38,458 nt of DNA from CAYNRG01 sp047974855. Lineage in GTDB: Bacteria; Bacillota_I; Bacilli_A; Erysipelotrichales; Erysipelotrichaceae. The translations under genes and the position numbers were made by a program. Under the pieces are notes generated by a model, which saw only the letters and a list, made by a program, of their open reading frames with translations, was not told the DNA's origin and searched no databases. The DNA is taken from positions 1 to 38,458 of the forward strand of contig JBKECT010000052.1 in assembly GCA_047974855.1 (NCBI GenBank), written 5' to 3'. This document shows, piece by piece, positions 23,126-31,245 of the stretch; the first letter of the stretch is position 1; each line of letters begins with the position of its first letter.

Positions 23126-24004
23126 ATGGAGTTGTTTTTTTTACAGATTGTTAATGGATTAAGTGTAGGAAGTATCTATGCCTTAGTTGCCTTGGGATAC
23201 ACCATGGTTTATGGAATAGCAAAGTTAATTAACTTTGCCCATGGAGAAATCATTATGGTGGGATCCTATGTGGTCTGGTTTTGTTTTAACACATTAGCAC
23301 TACCGTTGTGGCTAGCTGTGGTGATTTCTATTTTAACTTGTGCAATAGTGGGTGTTGTTATTGAACGAATTGCGTATAAACCACTTCGTAATGTGTCTCG
23401 AATTTCATTATTAATTACAGCAATTGGAGTGAGTTACTTTCTGCAAAGTTTATTTCAACTTCTATTTACGGCAAACTCACGATCATTCCCTGTGGTTATT
23501 AAATTAAATGAAATTCATGTTGGTGGAATTTCTATCCTTGCGAATTACTGGGTAACCTTTGTAGTATCGGTTCTTTTGATGATTCTTTTAGAACGGTTTG
23601 TAAAAATGACAAAGACTGGAAAAGCAATGCGCGCTGTGAGTGAAGATCGTGGGGCAGCACAACTTATGGGAATCAACATTGATAAAACCATAGCGATTAC
23701 CTTTGCGATTGGATCTGCATTGGCAGCAGTTGCTGGGATTTTGTATAGTTCTTCTTATCCCTTCATTACGCCATATATGGGCTCTACATTGGGAATCAAG
23801 GCTTTTATTGCTGCGGTATTAGGGGGCATTGGAAGTATTCCGGGGGCTGCTATAGGTGGGTTTTTACTAGGACTAATTGAAAGCTTATCCAAAGCCTATA
23901 TTTCATCTCAGTTAGCGGATGCAATCGTTTTTTCCGTTTTGATTATCGTTTTGGTAATTAAGCCATCAGGCATTCTTGGAAAAAATAGGAAAGAAAAAGT
24001 ATAG
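23126..24004 (+). CDS. livH: Branched-chain amino acid ABC transporter permease LivH
   Basis: The first permease of the importer; 292 aa and about eight helices. The start LQIVNGLSVGSIYALVALG (minus its first residue) and YGIAKLINFAHGEI are LivH hallmarks. The coupling region GKAMRAVSEDRGAAQLMGIN (about residues 168-187) and the C-terminal AVLGGIGSIPGAAIGGFLLG are also diagnostic. CTGGGGGGAA precedes ATG. livM follows after 12 nt. Confidence 0.96.
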   Translation: MELFFLQIVNGLSVGSIYALVALGYTMVYGIAKLINFAHGEIIMVGSYVVWFCFNTLALPLWLAVVISILTCAIVGVVIERIAYKPLRNVSRISLLITAIGVSYFLQSLFQLLFTANSRSFPVVIKLNEIHVGGISILANYWVTFVVSVLLMILLERFVKMTKTGKAMRAVSEDRGAAQLMGINIDKTIAITFAIGSALAAVAGILYSSSYPFITPYMGSTLGIKAFIAAVLGGIGSIPGAAIGGFLLGLIESLSKAYISSQLADAIVFSVLIIVLVIKPSGILGKNRKEKV

Positions 24005-24016
24005 GAGGAAAGAAAA

Positions 24017-24964
24017 ATGAAAAAAAATAAAAAATCAATTCTTTGGACTATAATTGCTCTTCTAGTTACTTATGCTTTAGTGATGGGTCTAACTTACCTC
24101 AACGTCTTTGGACGATATGAAACTGGAATACTAGTGATGGTTTGTATTAATGTTATTTTAGTTGTGAGTTTAAATGTTACAACAGGTTTTCTTGGTCAGT
24201 TAACATTAGGACATGCAGGATTTATGGCAGTGGGAGCCTACACTGCAGCTTATTGTACAAAAGAATTATTTACATCACTTCCTTCTTCGCTGGGGTTTAT
24301 TTTGGCTTTAATTCTAGCAGGATTTGTAGCTCTTATTTTGGGAATTGTGATAGGTGTCCCTACATTAAGATTGAAAGGTGATTACTTAGCGATTATTACT
24401 TTAGCATTTGGTGAGGTGATTAAAACAGTACTAACGAATTTGCAAGTCGTAGGTGGTGCAAGAGGCTACACAGGAATTGCTCGCTTAACAACATTTAGCT
24501 GGAGTTTTGGAGTGATGGCATTAACTATTATTGTGATTATGTTGTTGATGAAATCACGCCAAGGCAGAGCGATTATTTCTGTTCGTGAAGATGAAATTGC
24601 AGCAGAGGCTAGTGGGATAGCGACTTCCAACTATAAAATACTAGCATTTGTCTTAGCTGCTTTTTTCGCAGGAGTTGCAGGAGGGCTCTATGCCCATGCA
24701 ATAGGAATATTGCAGCCATCAACATTTGACTTCAATAAATCCATTGAGATTTTGGTCATGGTTGTGTTAGGGGGAATGGGAAATATTCCAGGAGCGATAC
24801 TGTCGGCGATTGCCCTAACAGTGTTGCCAGAACTGCTAAGAGGAGCTTCAAGTTATAGAACGCTAGTTTATGCATTAGTGCTTATCGGTGTTATGTTGAT
24901 AAAAAATAGTCCTTCAATTCAATATCGAATTAACAAATTAAAACGAAAGGAGAAAAACTCATGA
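24017..24964 (+). CDS. livM: Branched-chain amino acid ABC transporter permease LivM
   Basis: The second permease; 315 aa, with the N-terminal helix followed by the conserved LNVTTGFLGQLTLGHAGFMA near residues 52-71. GDYLAIITLAFGE, the coupling helix IISVREDEIAAEASGI and the C-terminal VVLGGMGNIPGAILSAI all fit LivM. AGGAGGA precedes ATG 24017. Its TGA overlaps livG in ATGA, so the membrane and ATPase parts are translationally coupled. Confidence 0.96.
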   Translation: MKKNKKSILWTIIALLVTYALVMGLTYLNVFGRYETGILVMVCINVILVVSLNVTTGFLGQLTLGHAGFMAVGAYTAAYCTKELFTSLPSSLGFILALILAGFVALILGIVIGVPTLRLKGDYLAIITLAFGEVIKTVLTNLQVVGGARGYTGIARLTTFSWSFGVMALTIIVIMLLMKSRQGRAIISVREDEIAAEASGIATSNYKILAFVLAAFFAGVAGGLYAHAIGILQPSTFDFNKSIEILVMVVLGGMGNIPGAILSAIALTVLPELLRGASSYRTLVYALVLIGVMLIKNSPSIQYRINKLKRKEKNS

Positions 24965-25719
24965 CTGTGCTAGAGGTTAATAATTTAGGAATTAATTTTG
25001 GTGGACTTCGTGCGGTGGATCGCTTTCAAATTAGTATTGGTGAAAATGAATTAGTGGGATTGATTGGCCCCAATGGAGCAGGGAAAACCACGGTATTTAA
25101 TTTATTGACAGGAGTCTATGTGCCAAATGATGGTGAAATAAAATTAGGTGATGTTGTATTAAACAAAAAATCACCACATAAAATTGCTCAACTCGGGGTT
25201 GCGAGAACATTTCAAAACATTCGACTATTTAAAGAATTGAGTGTTCTTGAAAATGTAAAAATTGCTATGCATAATAGAGTTCAATATTCTTTGATTGAAG
25301 GGGTGCTGAAGACATCAAGGTTTAGAAAAGAAGAACAGTGGATGGATCAAGAAGCACTTCGCATTTTAAGTTTATTTCAACTTTCTGACTTTGCCCAGAG
25401 AAAAGCAACAAGTCTTCCTTATGGGAAGCAAAGGGAGTTGGAAATTGCCAGAGCATTAGCAACTTCACCGAAGGTTCTTTTATTGGATGAACCTGCAGCT
25501 GGAATGAATCCTCAAGAAACCAAGGAGCTAGTTAAAACCATCCGACGAATTAAAGAAGAGTTTAATATTTCGATTTTGCTTATTGAACATGATATGAAGT
25601 TGGTTATGAGTGTGTGTGAAAGAATTACAGTATTAAATTATGGAAGGGTGCTTGCTGAAGGTTCACCGCAAGAGATTCAACAGAATCCAGAAGTGATAAA
25701 AGCATATTTAGGTGAATAG
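24961..25719 (+). CDS. livG: Branched-chain amino acid ABC transporter ATPase LivG
   Basis: A 252-aa cytoplasmic ATPase. Walker A is GPNGAGKTT (about residues 36-44), ARTFQNIRLFKELSVLENV is the LivG-specific Q-loop region, the degenerate signature is LPYGKQRELEIARAL, and Walker B is VLLLDEPAAGMN. The weakened signature (PYGKQR rather than SGGQ) is normal for LivG. It pairs with LivF as a heterodimer. It overlaps livM by 4 nt and is 2 nt from livF. Confidence 0.96.
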   Translation: MTVLEVNNLGINFGGLRAVDRFQISIGENELVGLIGPNGAGKTTVFNLLTGVYVPNDGEIKLGDVVLNKKSPHKIAQLGVARTFQNIRLFKELSVLENVKIAMHNRVQYSLIEGVLKTSRFRKEEQWMDQEALRILSLFQLSDFAQRKATSLPYGKQRELEIARALATSPKVLLLDEPAAGMNPQETKELVKTIRRIKEEFNISILLIEHDMKLVMSVCERITVLNYGRVLAEGSPQEIQQNPEVIKAYLGE

Positions 25720-25721
25720 AG

Positions 25722-26426
25722 ATGTTGAAAGTAAATAATTTAAAAGTAAGTTATGGTGCTATTGAAGCAGTTAAAGGAATTTCATTTGAAGTTCAAGAAG
25801 GAGAAATTGTTAGTTTAATTGGAGCTAATGGAGCAGGAAAAACAACAACGTTGCATACCATTTCGGGATTACTAAAAGCAAGTGGTGGAGAAATTGAATT
25901 AGATGGACAGCTAATTGTTAAAACTCAAGCAGATAAGTTGGTTAAAATGGGGCTGGTTCAAGTTCCTGAGGGGCGGCGTGTTTTTGCAGAACAAACGGTA
26001 GAAGAAAATTTGCAGTTGGGAGCCTATGTTCGCAAGGATAAAGCACAAATAAATCAAGACTTGAAGAAAATATATGAGCGGTTTCCACGCTTGTATGAAA
26101 GAAGAAAACAAGTTGCAGGAACATTGTCTGGTGGCGAGCAACAAATGTTGGCCATGGGAAGGGCACTAATGACAAACCCTAAAGTCTTACTATTGGACGA
26201 ACCAAGTATGGGATTGGCACCCTTGCTGATAAAAGAAATATTTAAAATCATAGAAGAGATTAATCAACAGGGGGTTACTATTTTATTGGTTGAGCAAAAT
26301 GCAAAGATGGCATTGAGTATTTCTGATCGTGCGTATGTATTGGAAACGGGTAAGATAGTGACATCAGGGGCAGGTGAAGAGTTGATTCATAGCGAAGAGA
26401 TAAAGAAAGCTTATCTAGGAGGATAA
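25722..26426 (+). CDS. livF: Branched-chain amino acid ABC transporter ATPase LivF
   Basis: The second ATPase; 234 aa. Walker A GANGAGKTTTLHTISGLL (about residues 36-53), VQVPEGRRVFAEQTVEENL is the LivF hallmark, with the signature LSGGEQQMLAMGRALM and Walker B LLLDEPSMGLAP. The VEQNAKMAL segment holds the switch region. Only 2 nt follow livG. A CBS-ACT protein gene begins 3 nt after its stop. Confidence 0.96.
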   Translation: MLKVNNLKVSYGAIEAVKGISFEVQEGEIVSLIGANGAGKTTTLHTISGLLKASGGEIELDGQLIVKTQADKLVKMGLVQVPEGRRVFAEQTVEENLQLGAYVRKDKAQINQDLKKIYERFPRLYERRKQVAGTLSGGEQQMLAMGRALMTNPKVLLLDEPSMGLAPLLIKEIFKIIEEINQQGVTILLVEQNAKMALSISDRAYVLETGKIVTSGAGEELIHSEEIKKAYLGG

Positions 26427-26429
26427 AAA

Positions 26430-27059
26430 ATGTACATAAAAAACAGGATGACAGTAAATCCAATTTGTATTTCAAAGAAAACATCAATTAGTGATGCACT
26501 GTATTTGATGAATAAAAATAATTTTCATCGTCTACCTATTGTTGAAAATGGAAAGTTAGTTGGTTTAATCACAGAGGGAACAATTACAGCTCACTCTCCA
26601 ACACAAGCAACCAGTTTATCAATTCATGAATTGAACTATCTGCTTTCAAAAACAACGGTGGAAGAGATTATGATTACTGATGTGAAAGTGATTGATCCAG
26701 AGGCTTTATTAGAGGCAGCTGCTGTGGAGATGAGATCAAACAGTATAGGATGTTTGCCTGTTGTAGAAAATGAAACTGTCGTAGGAATTATTACTCAAAA
26801 TGATATTTTTGATTCCTTCATTGATTTATTAGGGTACTACACAGAAGGTTATCGCTATCACATAACGGTAAGTGAAGATCATCCGGGAATTTTATCATCC
26901 ATTGCAGCCATCTTTTTTGATGAAGGGGCTAACATTACTAATTTAGCGGTGTACCATCGTGATGAGGATGTTGATGTGGTTATACGAGCTAATAATGTGC
27001 GTCCGCAGCAAATTCAAGAAAAGCTAAAAGAAAAAGGATTTAATTCAGATTACTCATAG
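26430..27059 (+). CDS. CBS-domain pair with C-terminal ACT domain (AcuB-like)
   Basis: The 209-aa soluble protein has CBS 1 (about residues 1-55: RMTVNPICISKKTSISDAL, FHRLPIVENGKLVGLIT) and CBS 2 (about 75-130: IMITDVKVIDPEALL, GCLPVVENETVVGIIT). An ACT-type domain follows at about 140-205, with the HPGILSSIAAIFFDEGANI motif. CBS pairs sense adenine nucleotides and ACT domains often bind amino acids. The architecture equals AcuB, whose role in acetoin use was never biochemically settled. It is the last gene of the liv operon (3 nt after livF, AGGAGG site), so a link to branched-chain amino acid or energy sensing is plausible but unproven. Confidence 0.88.
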   Translation: MYIKNRMTVNPICISKKTSISDALYLMNKNNFHRLPIVENGKLVGLITEGTITAHSPTQATSLSIHELNYLLSKTTVEEIMITDVKVIDPEALLEAAAVEMRSNSIGCLPVVENETVVGIITQNDIFDSFIDLLGYYTEGYRYHITVSEDHPGILSSIAAIFFDEGANITNLAVYHRDEDVDVVIRANNVRPQQIQEKLKEKGFNSDYS

Positions 27060-27089
27060 AGAAGACTAGTAAAAGTCTTCTTTTATTTT
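27060..27089 (+). terminator. Terminator of the liv operon
   Basis: AGAAGACT (27060-27067) and AGTCTTCT (27074-27081) pair perfectly around a 6-nt loop, followed by TTTATTTT. It starts at the base after the CBS-ACT stop codon. Confidence 0.85.
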
Positions 27090-27096
27090 GATTGTG

Positions 27097-27105
27097 TGAT
27101 ATAAT
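27097..27105 (+). promoter_or_regulatory. Extended -10 promoter for hslO
   Basis: TGATATAAT, a perfect extended -10, lies 24 bp before the start codon and just past the liv terminator. There is no good -35 at 17 bp. The same nine bases occur before the MATE gene and ackA. Confidence 0.65.
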
Positions 27106-27129
27106 GACAAAACAGATGAGGTAATAAAA

Positions 27130-28017
27130 ATGACAGATTATTTAGTAAAGGGAATAGCATTAAATCAAAAGGTAAGATTGGTTGTCGTAAAAACGACAGA
27201 CCTTTGTCAAAGAGCGAGGATGCAACATGACTTAATGCCAACATCGCTGGCCGCACTTGGAAGGGTAATGAGTGTAGGAGCTATGATGGCTACAAACCTT
27301 AAAGGAGAAGATGAAAAAATAGGCATTCAAATTAATGGCAATGGTCCACTTGGGACATGTATGGTTGAATGCAAAGCGAATGGTGATGTTAAGGGATTTG
27401 TAGGGAATAATGAAATTTATTTAAAATACAATGATTCAGGAAAGCTGGCAGTTGGACTAGCGGTAGGGAATGAGGGGTTTCTTCAAGTAACCAAACACAT
27501 GGGGATGAAGACAAATTTTTCAAGTAAAGTAGCTCTTCAAAGCGGTGAAATTGGTGATGATTTTTCGTATTATTTCACAGTTTCAGAACAGACACCGTCT
27601 GTGGTATCCGTTGGAGTTTTAGTCGATACGGACACTACTTGTTTAGCGGCTGGAGGAATTTTAATTCAACTGTTACCTGGTGCTGAAGAAGAGGATATTC
27701 AAAAAGTAGAAGCTGTAGTTTCAAAAATGGAACCTATCAGTTCACTAATTAACCAAGGGAAAAGTCCACAAGAGATTTTGTTGTCTTTGTTTGATGATGC
27801 TCAAGTTTTATCAGAAAGTGAAGTTCAATGGAGTTGCGATTGTAGTAAAGATCGTTTTAAAGCAGCTCTGTCAACGCTTCACCATGAAGAAATCGCGGAT
27901 ATGATTAAAGAAGATCATGGGTGTGAAGTGAAATGTGAATATTGCAATACGAGGTATCAGTTTACAGAGGAAGAGTTGCAGTTTATTTTGGAGTTTAAAG
28001 AAGCATGTGGTCGATAG
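27130..28017 (+). CDS. hslO: Redox-regulated chaperone Hsp33
   Basis: This cytoplasmic holdase chaperone is activated by oxidation with unfolding. It is 295 aa, the typical length. The N-terminal domain shows DLMPTSLAALGRVMSVGAMM, GNGPLGTCMVECKANGDVKGF and SGEIGDDFSYYF. The C-terminal zinc switch has CxC (in WSCDCSKDRF, about residues 234-236) and CxxC (CEYC, about 267-270), the four thiols that form disulfides on oxidation. It is first in an operon with dus and a DUF1801 gene. The dus start overlaps its end by 13 nt. Confidence 0.96.
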   Translation: MTDYLVKGIALNQKVRLVVVKTTDLCQRARMQHDLMPTSLAALGRVMSVGAMMATNLKGEDEKIGIQINGNGPLGTCMVECKANGDVKGFVGNNEIYLKYNDSGKLAVGLAVGNEGFLQVTKHMGMKTNFSSKVALQSGEIGDDFSYYFTVSEQTPSVVSVGVLVDTDTTCLAAGGILIQLLPGAEEEDIQKVEAVVSKMEPISSLINQGKSPQEILLSLFDDAQVLSESEVQWSCDCSKDRFKAALSTLHHEEIADMIKEDHGCEVKCEYCNTRYQFTEEELQFILEFKEACGR

Positions 28018-29027
28018 GGAATGTAAAGATTAAAAATCCTATTCTGGTTGCACCCATGGCTGGCGTGAGTAATTTAGCATTTCGTGAAATTTGTTTTGAA
28101 ATGGGTGCAGGACTTGTGTATACCGAGATGGTCAGTGATAAAGCACTGCAATTCAAAAGCAAAAAAACAATCGAGATGTGCGAAACTTCCGAAATGGAAC
28201 ACCCCATCACCATGCAGCTGTTTGGCAGAGACTTAGATACAATGGTATCTGCAGCACAATATTTGGATAAAAAAACAGAGTGCGACATTATTGATATCAA
28301 CATGGGATGCCCAGTAACAAAGATTATAAAAAGTGGCGCAGGATCAGCACTGATGCGTGAAATGGATTATACCGTAGAACTAATTGAAGCCATCGTTAAA
28401 GCAGTAGATAAACCAGTCACTGTAAAAATGCGAAGTGGATGGACCAAGGAAACAATTAACTGTGTTGAATTTGCGAAGCGATTAGAGGCGGTTGGAGTGG
28501 CGGCAATTGCAGTTCACGGAAGAACACGAGGACAGATGTATGAAGGGCAAGCTGATTGGAGCTGGGTAAAAAAAGTAAAGGAAGCAGTTTCTATTCCTGT
28601 GATTGGGAATGGGGATATACGGACTAAAGAAGAAGCTTTGAAGCGATTAGAAGAAACAGGATGTGATGCCATCATGATTGGAAGAGGGGCTATAGGAAAT
28701 CCTTTTTTAATCAAAGAACTAGCCAATCATTTTCAAGGGAAAACAAAAGAAAAAGTAACATATCAAAAAAGAATTGATATGGCGTTAGAACACGCACGGC
28801 GTTTATGTGATTTAAGAGGTGAGGATATTGCGATGAGACAGATGAGAGGGCTTGCGAGTTGGTATCTTCAAGGGATGCCATATAGTGCACCTGTAAAAAA
28901 TCAAACAAGTACATTTAAAACTTATCGTGATATGGAAAAATTGTTTATAGATTATTTACAACTTATTGATGAAAAAGAAAAAGAATACGAGGAATATAAA
29001 AAGGAGAAGCTAAATGAAAAAAGATAA
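28005..29027 (+). CDS. dusB: tRNA-dihydrouridine synthase
   Basis: The 340-aa FMN enzyme reduces uridines in tRNA to dihydrouridine. It opens VKIKNPILVAPMAGVSNLAF with the FMN-binding APMAGVSN (about residues 15-22). The catalytic cysteine is in DINMGCPVTKIIKSGAGSAL (about 99-118). VKMRSGW, HGRTRGQMYEGQADW (substrate-RNA contacts) and the phosphate site GNGDI...IGRGAIGNP follow. The sequence is closest to the DusB/Dus1 branch of Firmicutes. ATG 28005 lies inside hslO; the common hslO-dus or dus-lysS order in Firmicutes supports the assignment, and lysS does follow one gene later. Confidence 0.94.
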   Translation: MWSIGNVKIKNPILVAPMAGVSNLAFREICFEMGAGLVYTEMVSDKALQFKSKKTIEMCETSEMEHPITMQLFGRDLDTMVSAAQYLDKKTECDIIDINMGCPVTKIIKSGAGSALMREMDYTVELIEAIVKAVDKPVTVKMRSGWTKETINCVEFAKRLEAVGVAAIAVHGRTRGQMYEGQADWSWVKKVKEAVSIPVIGNGDIRTKEEALKRLEETGCDAIMIGRGAIGNPFLIKELANHFQGKTKEKVTYQKRIDMALEHARRLCDLRGEDIAMRQMRGLASWYLQGMPYSAPVKNQTSTFKTYRDMEKLFIDYLQLIDEKEKEYEEYKKEKLNEKR

Positions 29028-29373
29028 AGCTGTGGAAGTGTATCTTCGTGATTTTCCAGATTATGCCCATGTGGTGGAGGAAATCAGAAACAGGATTGAA
29101 AAAATTCAACCAGAGACAGTTGAAAAACTATCTTGGGGAATGCCAACCTATCATTGGCATGAGAATGTAATCCATGTTGCTTTTCATAAGAAACATGTTG
29201 GAATATATCCAGGAGCGGCAGCAGTTGAAGAGTTTACACCTATCTTTGAGAAAAAAGGATATAGCTATTCTAAAGGAGCGGTGCAATTTCCGTATAGTGG
29301 GAAAGTGGACTATCCTTTAATTGATAAAATGATTAAGTTTCAGTTAAAAGAAATTATGGGGCGTTTGAAATAG
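29014..29373 (+). CDS. DUF1801 (YdhG/Fra-like) protein
   Basis: The 119-aa cytoplasmic protein shows the PF08818 pattern: IRNRIEKIQPETVEKLSWGM followed by PTY, a conserved KKHVGIYPG strand, FTPIF, and KGAVQFPY near residues 88-96. B. subtilis Fra (YdhG) of this family has frataxin-like iron delivery activity; other members are uncharacterised, so function here is inference. AAAGGAG precedes ATG 29014. It overlaps dus by 14 nt and ends one base before the T-box promoter. Confidence 0.85.
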   Translation: MKKDKAVEVYLRDFPDYAHVVEEIRNRIEKIQPETVEKLSWGMPTYHWHENVIHVAFHKKHVGIYPGAAAVEEFTPIFEKKGYSYSKGAVQFPYSGKVDYPLIDKMIKFQLKEIMGRLK

Positions 29374-29402
29374 TTGCTTTTTAGTTGGAGTTAAGCTACA
29401 AT
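29374..29402 (+). promoter_or_regulatory. Promoter of the T-box leader and lysS
   Basis: TTGCTT (29374-29379) and TACAAT (29397-29402) are spaced by exactly 17 bp. Transcription would begin near 29409, at the start of the T-box element. The -35 starts at the base following the DUF1801 stop codon. Confidence 0.7.
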
Positions 29403-29408
29403 GAAGAT

Positions 29409-29632
29409 ACAATAGTGATGAAAAGAAGAGTATGTTATTCATGTAATTCAAAGCGAGTCTGGGTGGTGGAAGCAGATAATGATGGAATAGCAGAAAAAAG
29501 ACTTGGAGCTAATCGTAGGACTTGCGTTAAAAGTTTAACTTATAAAGTTGTTAAGATGATTAAAGTGATTTAGTCATGAATTAGGGTGGTACCACGATGT
29601 AACTCTCGTCCCTAGCGGAGGGGAGTTTTTTA
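29409..29632 (+). promoter_or_regulatory. T-box riboswitch controlling lysS (lysine specifier)
   Basis: The element senses uncharged tRNA. The diagnostic T-box AGGGTGGTACCACG lies at 29583-29596. Stem I is visible: TGTTATTC (29433-29440) pairs with GAATAGCA (29485-29492), enclosing a distal arm with AAGCGAGTC and GGGTGGTGGAAGC typical of the tRNA-elbow loops. The specifier loop has AGTA on the 5' side (29429-29432) and GAAAAAAG on the 3' side (29493-29500). The triplet after GAA is AAA, or AAG one or two bases later, and both are lysine. The terminator hairpin 29601-29626 has an 11-position stem with one mismatch and a T-run. The downstream gene, lysS, matches the specifier. A short reading frame across this leader is not a gene. 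Confidence 0.93.
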
Positions 29633-29653
29633 TTTGAATTGGAGGATGAAGAG

Positions 29654-31144
29654 ATGAGTCAAAATTTATCAGAACAAGAAGTTATTCGTCGTGAAAAAAT
29701 GGAAGAATTAAAAGAAAAAGGTATTGATCCTTTTGGAAAAAAATTTGAAAGAACCCATAGCTCAGGACAATTAAAAGAAACCTATGGCGAAAAATCAAAA
29801 GAAGAATTAGAAACATTGAGAGTGGATGTTTCTTTTGCAGGACGTATTATGACAAAGCGAAGAATGGGGAAGTTAGGATTTATGCATCTTCAAGACCGTG
29901 ATGGGCAACTTCAAGTTGTGATGAACAAAGGGGTAGTTGGTGAAGAAGTTTATGAAATTTTCAAAGCACATGACATTGGGGACATTGTTGGAGTGAGCGG
30001 GCTATTAATGAAAACAGATACTGGTGAGTTATCTATTAAGGTGCATGAATACACCCATTTAACCAAAGCATTAAGACCATTACCAGAGAAGTTTCATGGA
30101 CTACAAGATATAGAAGAGAGATATCGTCGTCGCTATGTTGATTTAATTATGAATGAAGAAAGTCGTCAGATTGCAATGTTGCGTCCGCGAATCATTCGTG
30201 CTATTCAGCACTATCTTGACAGTAAAGGGTTGATTGAAGTAGAAACGCCAGTACTACAACCAATTCTTGGGGGAGCTGCTGCTCGTCCGTTTGTGACACA
30301 TCATAATACATTAGATATGGATTTTTATTTAAGAATTGCAACAGAGTTACCGCTAAAGCGACTTATCGTTGGTGGACTTGAAGGAGTTTATGAAATTGGA
30401 CGGTTGTTTAGAAATGAGGGGATGGATAGTACACACAACCCTGAATTTACAACTGTGGAAGCCTATGTTGCTTATACTGATATGGAAGGAATGATGAAGC
30501 TAAATGAAGAGTTATTCGAAAGTGTAGCACTTGAAGTTTTTAAAACAGTAGATTTTGAATTTAAAGGAAAAACAGTTTCATTAAAAGCACCATTTAAAAG
30601 ATGGCATATGGTTGATGCGGTTAAAGAGGTTTCAGGTGTTGACTTCTGGGTTGAAAAAAGTTTAGAAGAAGCACTAGGTTTAGCAAAGCAGCACCATATT
30701 GAAGTTCAAAAACATCAAGAGTCAGTGGGGCAAATTATCAATTTATTTTTTGAGCATTTTTGTGAAGATAAAATTGAACAACCAACATTTGTTTATGGGC
30801 ATCCAGTAGAAATATCCCCTTTAGCAAAAAAGAATGTAGAAGATCCTCGCTTTACTGATCGTTTTGAATTAGCGATCCATGGGACGGAGTATTCTAATGC
30901 CTTTACTGAGTTAAACGATCCAATTGACCAAAGGGAAAGATTTGAAGCACAAGTTAAGCTGAAAGAGTTGGGTGATGGAGAAGCGACAGACATGGATGTT
31001 GATTATCTAGAGGCTTTAGAGTATGGGCTTCCACCAACTGGGGGAATCGGGATTGGGATTGATCGTTTGATTATGTTACTAACTAATTCAGAATCTATTC
31101 GAGAAGTAGTGTTATTCCCACATATGAAACATCGGCAAGGTTAA
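29654..31144 (+). CDS. lysS: Lysyl-tRNA synthetase, class II
   Basis: This 496-aa cytoplasmic enzyme charges tRNA-Lys. Start ATG 29654 is 8 nt after GGAGG and gives MSQNLSEQEVIRREKMEELK, as in other LysS; the in-frame TTG at 29639 would precede the ribosome site. The OB-fold anticodon domain (about residues 55-160) holds VSFAGRIMTKRRMGKLGFMH. Motif 1 is near RYRRRYVDLIM, motif 2 includes GVYEIGRLFRNEGMDSTHNP, and motif 3 is GGIGIGIDRLIMLLTNS near the end. Expression is set by the T-box leader. Confidence 0.97.
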   Translation: MSQNLSEQEVIRREKMEELKEKGIDPFGKKFERTHSSGQLKETYGEKSKEELETLRVDVSFAGRIMTKRRMGKLGFMHLQDRDGQLQVVMNKGVVGEEVYEIFKAHDIGDIVGVSGLLMKTDTGELSIKVHEYTHLTKALRPLPEKFHGLQDIEERYRRRYVDLIMNEESRQIAMLRPRIIRAIQHYLDSKGLIEVETPVLQPILGGAAARPFVTHHNTLDMDFYLRIATELPLKRLIVGGLEGVYEIGRLFRNEGMDSTHNPEFTTVEAYVAYTDMEGMMKLNEELFESVALEVFKTVDFEFKGKTVSLKAPFKRWHMVDAVKEVSGVDFWVEKSLEEALGLAKQHHIEVQKHQESVGQIINLFFEHFCEDKIEQPTFVYGHPVEISPLAKKNVEDPRFTDRFELAIHGTEYSNAFTELNDPIDQRERFEAQVKLKELGDGEATDMDVDYLEALEYGLPPTGGIGIGIDRLIMLLTNSESIREVVLFPHMKHRQG

Positions 31145-31147
31145 AGT

Positions 31148-31181
31148 AAAAGGCAGACAATGAAAATTTGTTTGCTTTTTT
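31148..31181 (+). terminator. Terminator after lysS
   Basis: Arms 31148-31160 and 31168-31179 pair over about 12 bp with two G-U pairs and end in a T-run to 31181. Confidence 0.8.
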
Positions 31182-31195
31182 AAGGGATTTTGATA

Positions 31196-31224
31196 TTTCA
31201 ATTCATATTAAAATTTGATATAAT
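31196..31224 (+). promoter_or_regulatory. Promoter of ackA
   Basis: TTTCAA (31196-31201), 17 bp, then TATAAT (31219-31224) preceded by TG at the extended -10 position (TGATATAAT, 31216-31224). Confidence 0.7.
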
Positions 31225-31245
31225 AGAAAAAATAGAGGTGAAAAA

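Noticed and set aside
29385..29573. 62-codon plus-strand frame before lysS
   Set aside because: It coincides with Stem I and the following part of the T-box leader; the sequence is explained by RNA structure and no ribosome site precedes it.
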